Shown here in pieces: positions 54,691 through 62,676 of a DNA stretch of 64,000 bases. The position numbers were made by a program, and so were the translations under genes. The stretch is taken from the NCBI RefSeq assembly GCF_001421665.1, contig NZ_LMKV01000012.1, forward strand, positions 640,185 to 704,184. Direction: 5' to 3'. The notes under the pieces were generated by a model. That model was not told the origin of the DNA, searched no databases, and saw nothing but the letters and a program-made list of their open reading frames with translations. Position 1 is the stretch's first letter; every line of letters starts with the position of its first letter. This DNA comes from Sphingobium sp. Leaf26 (lineage in GTDB: Bacteria; Pseudomonadota; Alphaproteobacteria; Sphingomonadales; Sphingomonadaceae).

Positions 54691-55074
54691 ATGAATTTAC
54701 GCGCATTTTTTCTGGCTCCAGTGCCAGCAGCAATCATTGGTGGCATTGTATCTTGGGCAACCGGCGGCTTTCCGCGCCCAATACCAGTGGCAATCTTCTA
54801 TCTGTTTCTGTTGTATGGAACTCAGATTATCCTTGGGCTGATCATCCGTGCTTTCCTCTTACGAACCAACCGCCGCTCTCCAATACAATTTGGAATGGGC
54901 GGATTGTTCATGACCGGCGTTCCGTCAGCCTTGTATCTCGTTTGGGCGACGACCAAACATCCCGCATCCTCCGCGAACGCTCTGTTTGTATTCGCGCTGT
55001 GGTCAGTGCTCGGTGCCATGACAGGCTTGTGCTACTGGTTTCTAGCCCAGCGGCACCATGGAAAGCCTATCTGA
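54691..55074 (+). CDS. Small multi-pass membrane protein
   Basis: From ATG 54691, with GAAGGGG upstream, this is a 127-residue protein with four probable transmembrane helices (for example PVPAAIIGGIVSWATGG, IPVAIFYLFLLYGTQIIL, LFVFALWSVLGAMTGLCYWF). ATG 54652 is an upstream alternative that adds 13 polar residues. No family recognised. Confidence 0.65.
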   Translation: MNLRAFFLAPVPAAIIGGIVSWATGGFPRPIPVAIFYLFLLYGTQIILGLIIRAFLLRTNRRSPIQFGMGGLFMTGVPSALYLVWATTKHPASSANALFVFALWSVLGAMTGLCYWFLAQRHHGKPI

Positions 55075-55190
55075 ACGTCTGCAAACCGGAACTCGTTTTC
55101 GGGGTCAGAGCGGCAATAAATGGTCGGCGGCAGCCTGTCCGGTTCTCACGCACCAATATGAAGCGGTTTTTTGCCGTTCTGGACGGGATC

Positions 55191-55215
55191 GGGTGGGGAG
55201 CGGACCGTCCGGTTT
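55191..55215 (+). repeat. Dispersed repeat B core, copy 3
   Basis: GGGTGGGGAGCGGACCGTCC followed by GGTTT, with the related left end ATGGTCGGCGGCAG near 55119. It lies between two convergent small genes. Confidence 0.6.
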
Positions 55216-55232
55216 CGATACGGTGACTGTGG

Positions 55233-55496
55233 TTAGCTGCCGGGCGGTTTGATTTGAACCCAGATGGTAGGCACATCATATTTCGCCGCCCAATTCTGCG
55301 CGGCAGCCAAGGCAGCTTCCAACGAGCCATCATTTTCAGCAAGGGAGACATATCCCACCCAATCGCCGTTGGCTTTAAATGAACCGCCCGTGCCAAAGAA
55401 CTGACGATCGTCCGATTCCTCAATTATTAGCCAACGCATATCGTCGCCATGATCCGGCATTGCCTCACCAGGCAAAAGATAGACGATATTGACCAT
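55233..55496 (-). CDS. Hypothetical protein
   Basis: This 87-residue soluble protein contains MRWLIIEESDDRQFFGTGG and ANGDWVGYVSLAENDGSLEA, suggesting a small alpha/beta domain. No known family. It is isolated among repeats and small genes. Confidence 0.55.
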   Translation of the reverse strand: MVNIVYLLPGEAMPDHGDDMRWLIIEESDDRQFFGTGGSFKANGDWVGYVSLAENDGSLEAALAAAQNWAAKYDVPTIWVQIKPPGS

Positions 55497-55593
55497 GAAG
55501 CGATCCTGCTTAGCTTGGCGAATGACTGCAAGCGGGAAACCCGACTGAATTGTTCAAGGTCAAAAAATGGTCGATTTTGCGGGCGGCGACGGA

Positions 55594-55800
55594 TTAACTG
55601 TTAGCGAACCATACGAACATGCCAACTGAGGCGATGACCCAAGCAGCCACACCAACTCCTAGGCCGCCAAGGACGCCAACGGCAGCATTCCAGCGGCGAG
55701 TTAGGAAAATGGCACTTCCGAACGCCAAAAAGAATATCATCAATACAATTGCCACGGTCGCCATAGCAAAAGGTATTGCAGCGCCGGACAATGTCCGCAA
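55594..55800 (-). CDS. Small membrane protein
   Basis: This 68-residue protein consists mainly of two hydrophobic helices (FAMATVAIVLMIFFLAFGSA and VGVLGGLGVGVAAWVIASVG) joined by a basic loop (LTRRW). No family recognised. Confidence 0.5.
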   Translation of the reverse strand: MRTLSGAAIPFAMATVAIVLMIFFLAFGSAIFLTRRWNAAVGVLGGLGVGVAAWVIASVGMFVWFANS

Positions 55801-55848
55801 TCAGGAATGACGCTCAACCGATCCAATGACAATATCTGGTCGGTTCGC

Positions 55849-55958
55849 CCCGGTCTGCTTTCCTGCCCAAATCCGGACAGGCCGGTCATCGGAAGGCCAC
55901 AGCGCTGCGGATATCTGCGCCGCCCGCGATGGGTGGGGAGCGGAAGGGCAGGTTTGAC
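55849..55958 (+). repeat. Dispersed repeat B, long copy
   Basis: This copy shows the full form: an imperfect stem with CTGCTTTCCTGCCCAAATCC, then CGGACAGGCC, then CGCGATGGGTGGGGAGCGGA with the core at about 55931-55955. The copy at about 58266-58383 has the same order. Confidence 0.6.
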
Positions 55959-55971
55959 GCAAAAAACCTAT

Positions 55972-56343
55972 TTAGCTGCCATGCGGCAATCCACATTGTC
56001 TTTTGAACCCCCTCCAAACCGCATTCGCAACGCGACGGTTGCTCGCTTCCATGAAGACCGAACTAAAATTAGCGTCGCCGTCAAAGTAGGCCATCAGGAC
56101 AGGTGGCGAGCGTTTCGTGTCTGGTGCGGCACGGAGCATCAACCGGATCAGTCCACCCTCGGGGTTGCGTCCCGTCTCGCTAACGACATCGCCAAATTGA
56201 CTCAGCACACGAGCCGCGCATCTCGTTGTAAATCCGATGGGACGGTTCGAGAACCCCTGCCATTCAGGCACCGGCCGATTGGCATTGAGCAACAGCATAA
56301 TTATCAATGTGACGGCTGACCGACCGAGGAAGCGTTGGCTCAT
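55972..56343 (-). CDS. Hypothetical exported or anchored protein
   Basis: From ATG 56343 this is a 123-residue protein with a short hydrophobic N-terminal stretch (AVTLIIMLLLNA) that may be a signal peptide. It contains GRNPEGGLIRLMLRAAPD and PPVLMAYFDGDANFSSVFME. The open frame extends upstream to 56700 through repeat A, which is non-coding, so that part is not real. No family recognised. Confidence 0.5.
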   Translation of the reverse strand: MSQRFLGRSAVTLIIMLLLNANRPVPEWQGFSNRPIGFTTRCAARVLSQFGDVVSETGRNPEGGLIRLMLRAAPDTKRSPPVLMAYFDGDANFSSVFMEASNRRVANAVWRGFKRQCGLPHGS

Positions 56344-56425
56344 GCCGCCATTGTCATCCAGAATGCAGATGCACACAACGTCCGCTTTCGGGGAGCGCCG
56401 AATCATCTTCGTTCGTCCAAAAATT

Positions 56426-56531
56426 GGCCGATTTCGGAATGTCGGCTTACCGGCGGGTAAGCGGGGATAGCCGCCAGTCCTCTTTGAGGGCAGGGGACAC
56501 GATCGTGGGCAGAAATAGCTGCCTGTCGCCC
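56426..56531 (+). repeat. Dispersed intergenic repeat A, copy 2
   Basis: This stretch matches 52515-52620 over its full length, from GGCCGATTTCGGAATGTCGG to CTGCCTGTCGCCCA. It stands directly upstream of a small lipoprotein gene. Confidence 0.75.
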
Positions 56532-56635
56532 ATCGACCAGAGTTTGCCGTAGAATAGGCGATGCGCTCCGTCTTAAAGCTGAAATTGACGCATGAGGGAA
56601 TGCAGGCACTTTCGCCCAAAATTGCGGGGGCAAGA

Positions 56636-56923
56636 ATGATAAAAGGCTGGCTACTTCTGATGGGTTTTGCGTTCCTTGGCGGGTGCGGCTCTTCATCCAT
56701 AAAGGCACAGGCTGGATCACTAACCCAAGATCAAGCAGATGCCATCTCCGCCAAGTGCGGTGCGTCAAAGGAAATGTTGGCAGTCAGAAATGGCGAACTC
56801 ACCCTTGCACAGGCGCAAAATTTTGAAGTCACGAATTGCATGATGAAAAGCCTTGATAAGGCTGGGATAACTAACTTTGCTGGCTTAACGGGCAACGAAA
56901 TGTACCAAGCGCCGGACAAATAA
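56636..56923 (+). CDS. Small lipoprotein
   Basis: From ATG 56636 this 95-residue protein begins MIKGWLLLMGFAFLGGCGSS, a lipoprotein signal with the LGGC lipobox, so the mature protein would be lipid-anchored at the cysteine. The mature part has two further cysteines (AKCGASKEM, TNCMMKSL) that could form a disulphide. Function unknown. A G-rich ribosome-binding site stands a few nt upstream. Confidence 0.7.
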   Translation: MIKGWLLLMGFAFLGGCGSSSIKAQAGSLTQDQADAISAKCGASKEMLAVRNGELTLAQAQNFEVTNCMMKSLDKAGITNFAGLTGNEMYQAPDK

Positions 56924-57047
56924 CCTTAAATTTCATAGTTTGGCTGAACGAAAAACCGACATGCTGCCGTCGACCATTTCTTGCCAGTCGTCCCGTATGC
57001 CGTAATTCTTGATTGCCGACGTTCTGTGCATAGTTCAAATTCAGAGA

Positions 57048-57443
57048 ATGGCCGATCTGTCTAAATCTGAGCGCATGGAACTGCGGCGAGCGTTGGGAAA
57101 CCGAGTTGTTCATGAGCCATATGTGCCTCCTCGGCATCGTGGCCCGGAATGCCTTTGGCCACATGCTTGCTTCGAATGCCGGAAGTCATGGAAGCTGGCA
57201 GAGGAAGCGAGCGCCATATGCCCGGAATGCAGGGCTAACCTCCATTGGATGGGGCGTGCATTTAAGGTGCCTCGAAAATCAGACGTTGAGCAATGGGCCA
57301 AGGTCCAAGCCCTCTGGAACGCGGGATTTCGCTTTATAAATCATGCGCGATGGCGAGATATCGAGGCTATGCCAGAGCGGCTAAGCGACGTTGAGGATTT
57401 CATTCTGCGCAATCCCCAGCATCCCTTCCGAGTCAGCGGGTAA
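57048..57443 (+). CDS. Zinc-ribbon protein of unknown function
   Basis: From ATG 57048 this 131-residue protein has a CxxC-x15-CxxC zinc ribbon (CFECRKSW, then AICPECRANL, about residues 41-63) followed by a helical C-terminus (VEQWAKVQALWNAGFRF). A DNA-, RNA- or protein-binding role is likely from the ribbon alone. No named family recognised. Confidence 0.65.
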   Translation: MADLSKSERMELRRALGNRVVHEPYVPPRHRGPECLWPHACFECRKSWKLAEEASAICPECRANLHWMGRAFKVPRKSDVEQWAKVQALWNAGFRFINHARWRDIEAMPERLSDVEDFILRNPQHPFRVSG

Positions 57444-57476
57444 CGTCTGCTATCGGTGAATTTTTCCGAAAACCAG

Positions 57477-57620
57477 ACTGTCCCCTAACCACCCATCCCG
57501 GCGATTTGGGCGGGTCAAAGGCGTGGCGAGTCACGCCGATGCTGCCGGTCCGGTTCATATCCGCATGAAATCCAACGCGATAACGGCGGTGACGGGTGGG
57601 GAGCGGACGGTCAGCTTTAC
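57477..57620 (+). repeat. Dispersed repeat B, copy with long insert
   Basis: The copy starts with CTGTCCCCTAACCACCCATC and ends with the core GGGTGGGGAGCGGACGGTCA at 57594-57613, followed by GCTTT. It fills the gap between two convergent genes. Confidence 0.6.
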
Positions 57621-57644
57621 GGCCAAATCTACTCAAAGCGGACC

Positions 57645-58169
57645 TCATTTTGAGAAAGATGGCTGTTTCCACATGCCGGGATCGGCCGATATATATGCGG
57701 GGCGCACGCGCTTAACTAACCGGTCTATTTCGACGTTGTATGGCCTTCGTGCATTTCCGTATCCATTGAACGATTGCTCTGCTCGATACATTTCATGACT
57801 ACCCGTGAGGAGTATTCTTATTTTTTCTCCTTTTTTCTGAAGCGCAATATCGCAAGAGCTGAGAAAGATGACGAACACGAAGTCGTCTTTCTTATGTGGT
57901 CCCTTCCATGAATTTAAGACCCTCAATACTGCCATTGGTGTGAGGCCATCTTTCCACGCGGAGCCAACGACCATCGGCGAAAGCACTTCAGCGTCGATTA
58001 CCGAATCACTTTGGGAAAATGCGATTTGGGCGGCATGTTTGATTTTCGCAGGGGATGTTTCGTTATGAGGGAAGGAGCATGCGTACGCTGGCAAGCTGGC
58101 GAGAAATAAGACGGGCAAAAGTGACGAAAAAGACAAAGCCGATCGAAGGGGAATGGTATTAAGTTTCAT
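57645..58169 (-). CDS. Secreted protein of unknown function
   Basis: From ATG 58169 this 174-residue protein has a cleavable signal peptide (LLPVLFLASLPAYACSF, with AYA before the cleavage point). The mature domain contains DSVIDAEVLSPMVVGSAWKD, VLRVLNSWKGPHKKDDFVFV and KIRILLTGSHEMY, which resembles small TIMP/NTR-like OB-fold exported proteins. That comparison is loose. Function unknown. Confidence 0.65.
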   Translation of the reverse strand: MKLNTIPLRSALSFSSLLPVLFLASLPAYACSFPHNETSPAKIKHAAQIAFSQSDSVIDAEVLSPMVVGSAWKDGLTPMAVLRVLNSWKGPHKKDDFVFVIFLSSCDIALQKKGEKIRILLTGSHEMYRAEQSFNGYGNARRPYNVEIDRLVKRVRPAYISADPGMWKQPSFSK

Positions 58170-58265
58170 CTGCGAATGATGTGGCAAGATACAGGTTGCA
58201 GCAAGACCCGATAACGCATGTCAGCTTTAGCGATGCCCGCAGAAGCATTTTGGTGGCAGCCTCTG

Positions 58266-58383
58266 GTCGATTGCACCCTGTCCGCTTTCCTTTCCGAAAC
58301 CGGACAGGCCGTTAAATCGGAGGGCGCTGCGCTTCGCAGAGCAGCAGCACCCGCGATGGGTGGGAAGGCGACGGTCAGCTTTG
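58266..58383 (+). repeat. Dispersed repeat B, second long copy
   Basis: It has the same order as 55849-55958: CTGTCCGCTTTCCTTTCCGA, CGGACAGGCC, CGCGATGGGTGGGAAGGCGA and GGTCAGCTTT. The remainder of the gap 58170-58608 holds no gene I can support. Confidence 0.6.
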
Positions 58384-58608
58384 GAGGTGATGATCGACCA
58401 TAGCCGACGCTGCGTGGTTAAAAATCATTTGGCCGACATGCCACTTGTGCCCAGACCAAGATTTAGGGCTGGGACCGAATACGCCGGAAATCTGAGGTTT
58501 CCCGAATGAGCGTCGGGAGGCTTGTATTAGGCTTTCGTAGTAACTGAGCCAAGATGTTGGCCTATTTTGACCATTGATAGTGACTCGAACCGGATGGAGA
58601 AAGGAAGC

Positions 58609-59430
58609 TCAGGCGGGTGACATGCCAAGGACGATCTTAGAGGTAGCACCGCACTGATGACAGGTAACATCGTCCCGCCGTCTCACATCACTATGCCAGA
58701 TTTGCAACCGATTGCCGCAGCCATCATTTTGGCATTTCGCGTATGTAAGCTGCGGATTGATGAGAACGGCATTCTTGCCATCTTTCATCACGTCATACGT
58801 CGCGGCACATTCAAAGCACTCCACGACGTTGCTATATGCGCTCGCTACAGGCTGCATTGAAAATGCGTTCATCCTCCGCCTTATGTTCGACGAACACCCC
58901 TCTCTCATGCATTGAAAATCGTAAGGGATTGCTAGAGAGAATGACCAATTTTCGATCGCAAGAACGCTATCTATCTCTTCAAGTATAGCTCGACATTTCG
59001 CTACCTGCTTATCAAGATTTATGATTTTGCCGCTGCGTAGCTGGCCGATGGTTGGGGTATGAAGGAAATTGCCAAGGGCATGATAATTTCCTTGCAATGA
59101 CTTCATGCTCAACGCTTTGTCTTCGCCGAGTAGCACCCAGACCTTTTCATCGTCAGCGGCATCGACTTCAACCATAAGTCTGCGAGTGTAGGCTACGCCG
59201 GGGTCGATGCACGCGACCGTTTCCAAGACCTTGGGAGCCTGCCATTCATTAAGTCGGCGAGGTGGAATGTCATCTATATAATCTTGTAACCGCCCATAAG
59301 CTATTGCTTCAATGGCCATCCTTAACTCGACTGCAACATATGCGACAGAAGCAGCGGGAACGGTTAGTAGGTCGGCGGCTCGCTTGGCATGATGTCTTGC
59401 CATACCCCTGTAATCGATTATTGCCACCAT
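58609..59430 (-). CDS. Zinc-finger-containing protein of unknown function
   Basis: From ATG 59430 this is a 273-residue protein. The N-terminal 150 residues are helical (HHAKRAADLLTVPAASVAYV). The C-terminal third has two zinc-binding sets: CMREGC with CFEC (about residues 174-205), and CQNDGCGNRLQI with CHQC (about 236-262). Together they look like two zinc ribbons. No enzyme motif is seen. The frame is open upstream to 59682 but lacks conserved-looking sequence there. Confidence 0.6.
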   Translation of the reverse strand: MVAIIDYRGMARHHAKRAADLLTVPAASVAYVAVELRMAIEAIAYGRLQDYIDDIPPRRLNEWQAPKVLETVACIDPGVAYTRRLMVEVDAADDEKVWVLLGEDKALSMKSLQGNYHALGNFLHTPTIGQLRSGKIINLDKQVAKCRAILEEIDSVLAIENWSFSLAIPYDFQCMREGCSSNIRRRMNAFSMQPVASAYSNVVECFECAATYDVMKDGKNAVLINPQLTYAKCQNDGCGNRLQIWHSDVRRRDDVTCHQCGATSKIVLGMSPA

Positions 59431-59692
59431 GATATTCGCCTTGCTGCCGTGGTCAGGATGTCCAATCGTTACGACTGGACAAATGCTAGAGATTTTCCGG
59501 GAGGCAATCAAACAGTCCTGAGCGCGGTTTGACACCGTTCCAGAATCGCCAAACGAGCGCTTGGGAGCTTTTGTGGTTGGGGCAAAACGTCCTCTTCCCG
59601 CCAGATTTAGCCGTTCCACCTTCGACTTGCCCCCGAATGAGTGACTGGTTTCAGGGATGCTTATGGCACGAGCAAACTGCAAAAAATGGTCG

Positions 59693-59968
59693 CTAACGGA
59701 TCGTCCGACGTTTCAGATAGGCCGACTGAGTTGCAGCTTCATCCAGTGTGTAAAAATGATCTGGAGCATCATCAATCGGCTCGTAATCACCATAGCCAAG
59801 GCGTGCATTGCGGGCTTGCATCGCTTCTCGCCAAGACGACGCCCATATCTCAAACACACGTCGTGCCCCCGGATTTAGGGTCGGTCGAATTTCGTCAGCT
59901 CGCTCTTGCACAACTGCGAATTCGCCCCCTTGGTCGTTTTCCCAATACTCATGAAGCAACGCAGGCAT
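59693..59968 (-). CDS. Hypothetical protein
   Basis: From ATG 59968 (with GGAAAG just upstream) this is a 91-residue, soluble, acidic protein containing EYWENDQGGEFAVVQERADE and RVFEIWASSWREAMQARNAR. No family recognised. Confidence 0.5.
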   Translation of the reverse strand: MPALLHEYWENDQGGEFAVVQERADEIRPTLNPGARRVFEIWASSWREAMQARNARLGYGDYEPIDDAPDHFYTLDEAATQSAYLKRRTIR

Positions 59969-60187
59969 CTTTCCAGCATATAGGGGCCGATGAATGTCTG
60001 CAATCGGGGACAGCAGCAGCAGCATGGAACGACAAAAAATGGTCGGCGGCCGACCGGCAGCTTTTCCCTCGCCAGATGGGGCGGTGGAATCTGACCGAAT
60101 GACCGCTTCCGAGAGATGAAAATGAGCCGCTGAACGGCGACAAATGGCGCAAACTAGCCATCCCAAAACCGCCCACCCCGGCCAGTT

Positions 60188-60301
60188 GTTACGTTAATAC
60201 CCCCTCTGGACATTCGATTTTAATGAGGAGATCAGGTTCAAAAGGGGCACAATATATTTACAAACGTGTCTCGATCTCCTGACCTAACGTAACAACGTAA
60301 C
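60188..60301. promoter_or_regulatory. Nested inverted repeats upstream of the DUF5818-like gene
   Basis: The outer arms are GTTACGTTA (60188-60196) and TAACGTAAC (60285-60293), the latter followed by another AACGTAAC (60294-60301). The inner arms are AGGAGATC (60226-60233) and GATCTCCT (60273-60280). The site is 14 bp upstream of the next gene. A regulator binding site is likely; which regulator is unknown, though a MucR-type gene lies 0.5 kb downstream. Confidence 0.45.
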
Positions 60302-60315
60302 AGGCCCGCCAACCC

Positions 60316-60693
60316 ATGCCCCGCGAACGCCCCATCACCCTGAAAGGCATGCTGCTGCTCGCCGGCCGCCAGCTGATCCTACAGACGCCAGACGGCGGAC
60401 AGTGGCTGCTGCTGGCCCTGGGCCGCCATGACCGTCTGCTGGGCCGAAGGGTGCGCGTCGAGGGTGTCCGGCAGGGCCACGACGTGGTGGCCGTGGACAG
60501 GACACTCCCGCGTGACGCTGACCCCAGATCAGGTGCCCTGGGGCGCTGCGTCCATGCTGCTGCGTCAACACGGCGAGCGCGCTGCCTCTGTTGCCGCCGC
60601 GCGTGTCGAGGAGTTGGAGCGGGTAGGCAACGCAGGCGGTGTCGCGATGTGGAAGAAGATCGCGAGCTGCCTGACCAAACTGTCGCGGCCTGA
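60316..60693 (+). CDS. DUF5818-like protein with an out-of-frame tail
   Basis: Residues 1-64 fit the small DUF5818 family: PITLKGMLLLAGRQLILQ, GGQWLLLALGRH, LLGRRVRVEGVRQGHDVVAV. The family normally ends close to this point (VDRTL). Here the frame runs on through 61 arginine- and cysteine-rich residues that are the wrong-frame reading of the next gene. A small frameshift near 60505-60515, where TGA is available in another frame, would restore the usual length. The domain is real; the tail is probably not. Confidence 0.6.
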   Translation: MPRERPITLKGMLLLAGRQLILQTPDGGQWLLLALGRHDRLLGRRVRVEGVRQGHDVVAVDRTLPRDADPRSGALGRCVHAAASTRRARCLCCRRACRGVGAGRQRRRCRDVEEDRELPDQTVAA

Positions 60694-60706
60694 CTGCCTG
60701 TCCTAA
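60512..60706 (+). CDS. DUF6961-like small protein
   Basis: From GTG 60512 this 64-residue protein reads GAASMLLRQHGERAASVAAA and LERVGNAGGVAMWKKIASCL, which fits the short helical DUF6961 proteins common in sphingomonads, usually found beside DUF5818 genes. AGGA stands 10 nt upstream. It lies entirely within the extended frame of the preceding gene. Function unknown. Confidence 0.6.
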   Translation: MTLTPDQVPWGAASMLLRQHGERAASVAAARVEELERVGNAGGVAMWKKIASCLTKLSRPDCLS

Positions 60707-60809
60707 AGTACGGTGGTCGCCTTTCCACGTCGTCCATGCTATGCGCGCCCTGCATCAAGCAATCCAAGCCAATCAAAAATCTCTTTCCCTAAATAGAGAG
60801 ACAGGTCGC

Positions 60810-61310
60810 ATGTCCACAGAATCTTTAGCGCAAGAAACGCTTATCAACCTGACCGCCGACATTGTGTCGGCGCACGTGTTCAATAACTCCGTTAGCGTGA
60901 GCGACGTTGCCGGACTGATTGCCAACGTCCACTCTGCCCTGTCCGGTCTGGCCGCCCCCAAGGTGCAGGAGGCGCCCAAGCAGGAGCCTGCCGTCTCCGT
61001 TCGCGCGTCGATCAAGCCGGACCATCTGGTCTGCCTGGAAGACGGGAAGAAGATGAAAATGCTCAAGCGCCACCTGATGACGGCCTACGGCATGACCCCG
61101 GCCGACTATCGGGCCAAGTGGGACCTGCCGTCGGACTATCCTATGGTAGCCCCCAACTACGCCGCCCAGCGCAAGGAGTTGGCGCTCAAGATCGGCTTGG
61201 GCCGCAAACGTGCCGATTCCGTCACTGCTGAGCCAGCGGCAGAGCCTGCCGCCAAGGCACCCGCTAAGCGGGGTCGCAAGCCCAAAGTGGCTGAGCCTGA
61301 GCTCGCCTAA
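60810..61310 (+). CDS. MucR/Ros-family transcriptional regulator
   Basis: From ATG 60810 this 166-residue protein has the MucR/Ros layout: an N-terminal helical part (LINLTADIVSAHV), then HLVCLEDGKKMKMLKRHLMT with the zinc-finger-derived DNA-binding fold (C, then H positions) and YGMTPADYRAKWDLPSDYPM, the hallmark sequence. The C-terminus is an alanine/lysine-rich AT-hook-like tail (AKRGRKPKV). Family members bind AT-rich DNA and silence or tune many genes, often on acquired DNA. It is a likely global or local regulator here. Confidence 0.9.
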   Translation: MSTESLAQETLINLTADIVSAHVFNNSVSVSDVAGLIANVHSALSGLAAPKVQEAPKQEPAVSVRASIKPDHLVCLEDGKKMKMLKRHLMTAYGMTPADYRAKWDLPSDYPMVAPNYAAQRKELALKIGLGRKRADSVTAEPAAEPAAKAPAKRGRKPKVAEPELA

Positions 61311-61356
61311 TCGGCGGAAACCTTGTCTTTACCGTGGGGCGGCATAGTGCCGCCCC

Positions 61357-61830
61357 ATGTCGTTCAGGAAACCCCTCCGCGCCGTCCCTATTCGGGAGGG
61401 TGCCCACTACGCAGCCCAGCGGCGCAAGCGTCGGCGGGAGCGCAACGCCCTCCAGCTGTTGATTGGCGCTGTGCTGGCGGCGGCCGTTGGCCTTGGCTCA
61501 CAGCTGCTCCCCAGCGACCGCGACGATAGCGCGGGGCAGCGGGCATCCGACATGGCGGCGGTGGCAGACACAGTACCGTATGTGCCGCAGCCGCTCATGT
61601 CAGCCGTAGAACTAGACGCTCAGCAGCCCAGCGCCGCCAACGCACGCGCCTCCGTTGCGCCCCGCGCAATAGCGCCTGTGGCCGCAAGCGGTGGATGGTC
61701 ATACCGCAACTGTCGAGAAGCGAGGGCCGCTGGCGCTGCGCCGCTATACGCCGGGCAGCCGGGCTACGGGCAGCACATGGACGGCGACGGCGACGGTATA
61801 GCCTGCGAGCCTTACGTCGGGCCACGCTGA
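61357..61830 (+). CDS. Membrane-anchored Excalibur-domain protein
   Basis: This 157-residue protein has a basic N-terminus (RRKRRRERNALQ), one transmembrane helix (LLIGAVLAAAVGLGSQLL, about 34-51), a low-complexity linker, and a C-terminal Excalibur calcium-binding motif (YRNCREARAAGAAPLY, then MDGDGDGIACEPY, with the DxDxDG loop). The paired cysteines are conserved in the domain. It should sit in the inner membrane with the domain in the periplasm. An Excalibur relative lies 0.2 kb downstream. Confidence 0.85.
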   Translation: MSFRKPLRAVPIREGAHYAAQRRKRRRERNALQLLIGAVLAAAVGLGSQLLPSDRDDSAGQRASDMAAVADTVPYVPQPLMSAVELDAQQPSAANARASVAPRAIAPVAASGGWSYRNCREARAAGAAPLYAGQPGYGQHMDGDGDGIACEPYVGPR

Positions 61831-62006
61831 CGTGAGGCCACATGTCCGTCTGCCACAGTCGGGCGGCTTTCTCCCATAGCTGGTGTGTTAGACGATATCG
61901 CAGGGGTGGCAAGAGGATCGCAAAGGTTGGTTGATAATGCGGCCTGACGTGGCCCACTTGAACATATCCCCCGCGCCGATACTGTGGGGCGCAAGGGGAA
62001 ATCGCG

Positions 62007-62588
62007 ATGGCGCGAAAGGCCGACGGCAATGGAGGGTGTGGGCTGATTGCCCTATGTCTGGTGGTCATGTTCGCCGTGGGAAAGTGCGGCGGGTCGGCGG
62101 ACAGTCCGCCGGGAGCCCAATCCCCCGTGTCGCGGATCGGCCAGGACACGGCGGCTGTTGCCACCACCACCATGTACGTCACCACCGCGACGCTTAACTG
62201 CCGGGCCGATCCAAAGCCGGGCGCGTCAGTGATAGAGAAGTTAGCGCGCGGCGACGCGGTGTCGGCTGGCGAGACGAGTGACGCGTGGGTCAGCCTTGAC
62301 CGCGTAGGCCAAGACTGTTGGGTCGCCCAGCACTTTCTGTCCGAAAACCAGCCGGAACCCGAGCCCGCGCCAGCAACGCGGCCAACCCGGCTCTACTCGC
62401 CGTCATCAGAAAGCTTGGGCGCGCTGTCGTCCGGCCGAAGCGGTAGCAGTGGCGGCAGTAGCTGCGGATCAAAACGGACGTGCGGCGAGATGAATAGCTG
62501 CGCCGAGGCTTATCACTATCTGAACGATTGTGGCCTGGGGCGGCTGGACCGGGACGGCGACGGGATTCCGTGCGAGAGTATTTGCTAA
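62007..62588 (+). CDS. SH3-like plus Excalibur-domain exported protein
   Basis: This 193-residue protein has an N-terminal hydrophobic segment (GLIALCLVVMFAVGKCGG) with a possible lipobox-like cysteine. A bacterial SH3-like domain follows (TATLNCRADPKPGASVIEKL, about 60-112), then a serine/glycine-rich linker, and a C-terminal Excalibur motif (CAEAYHYLNDCGLGRLDRDG, ending GIPCESIC). SH3b domains bind cell-wall components, so it is probably an envelope protein. Function unknown. Confidence 0.8.
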   Translation: MARKADGNGGCGLIALCLVVMFAVGKCGGSADSPPGAQSPVSRIGQDTAAVATTTMYVTTATLNCRADPKPGASVIEKLARGDAVSAGETSDAWVSLDRVGQDCWVAQHFLSENQPEPEPAPATRPTRLYSPSSESLGALSSGRSGSSGGSSCGSKRTCGEMNSCAEAYHYLNDCGLGRLDRDGDGIPCESIC

Positions 62589-62676
62589 AAAGAAATAGTC
62601 AGCCCTTTGCGACGAGTTAAGAGTGTTTGGAAATTTATGCTGGTAGTCGGGGCTGCTACAAAGAGGGGGATTCGAG

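Noticed and set aside
56344..56700. N-terminal extension of the minus-strand hypothetical gene
   Set aside because: It would translate repeat A and overlap the divergent lipoprotein gene; the shorter start is preferred.
52515..60070. CRISPR array
   Set aside because: The repeats are long, imperfect and separated by genes over kilobases, without regular spacers or cas genes.
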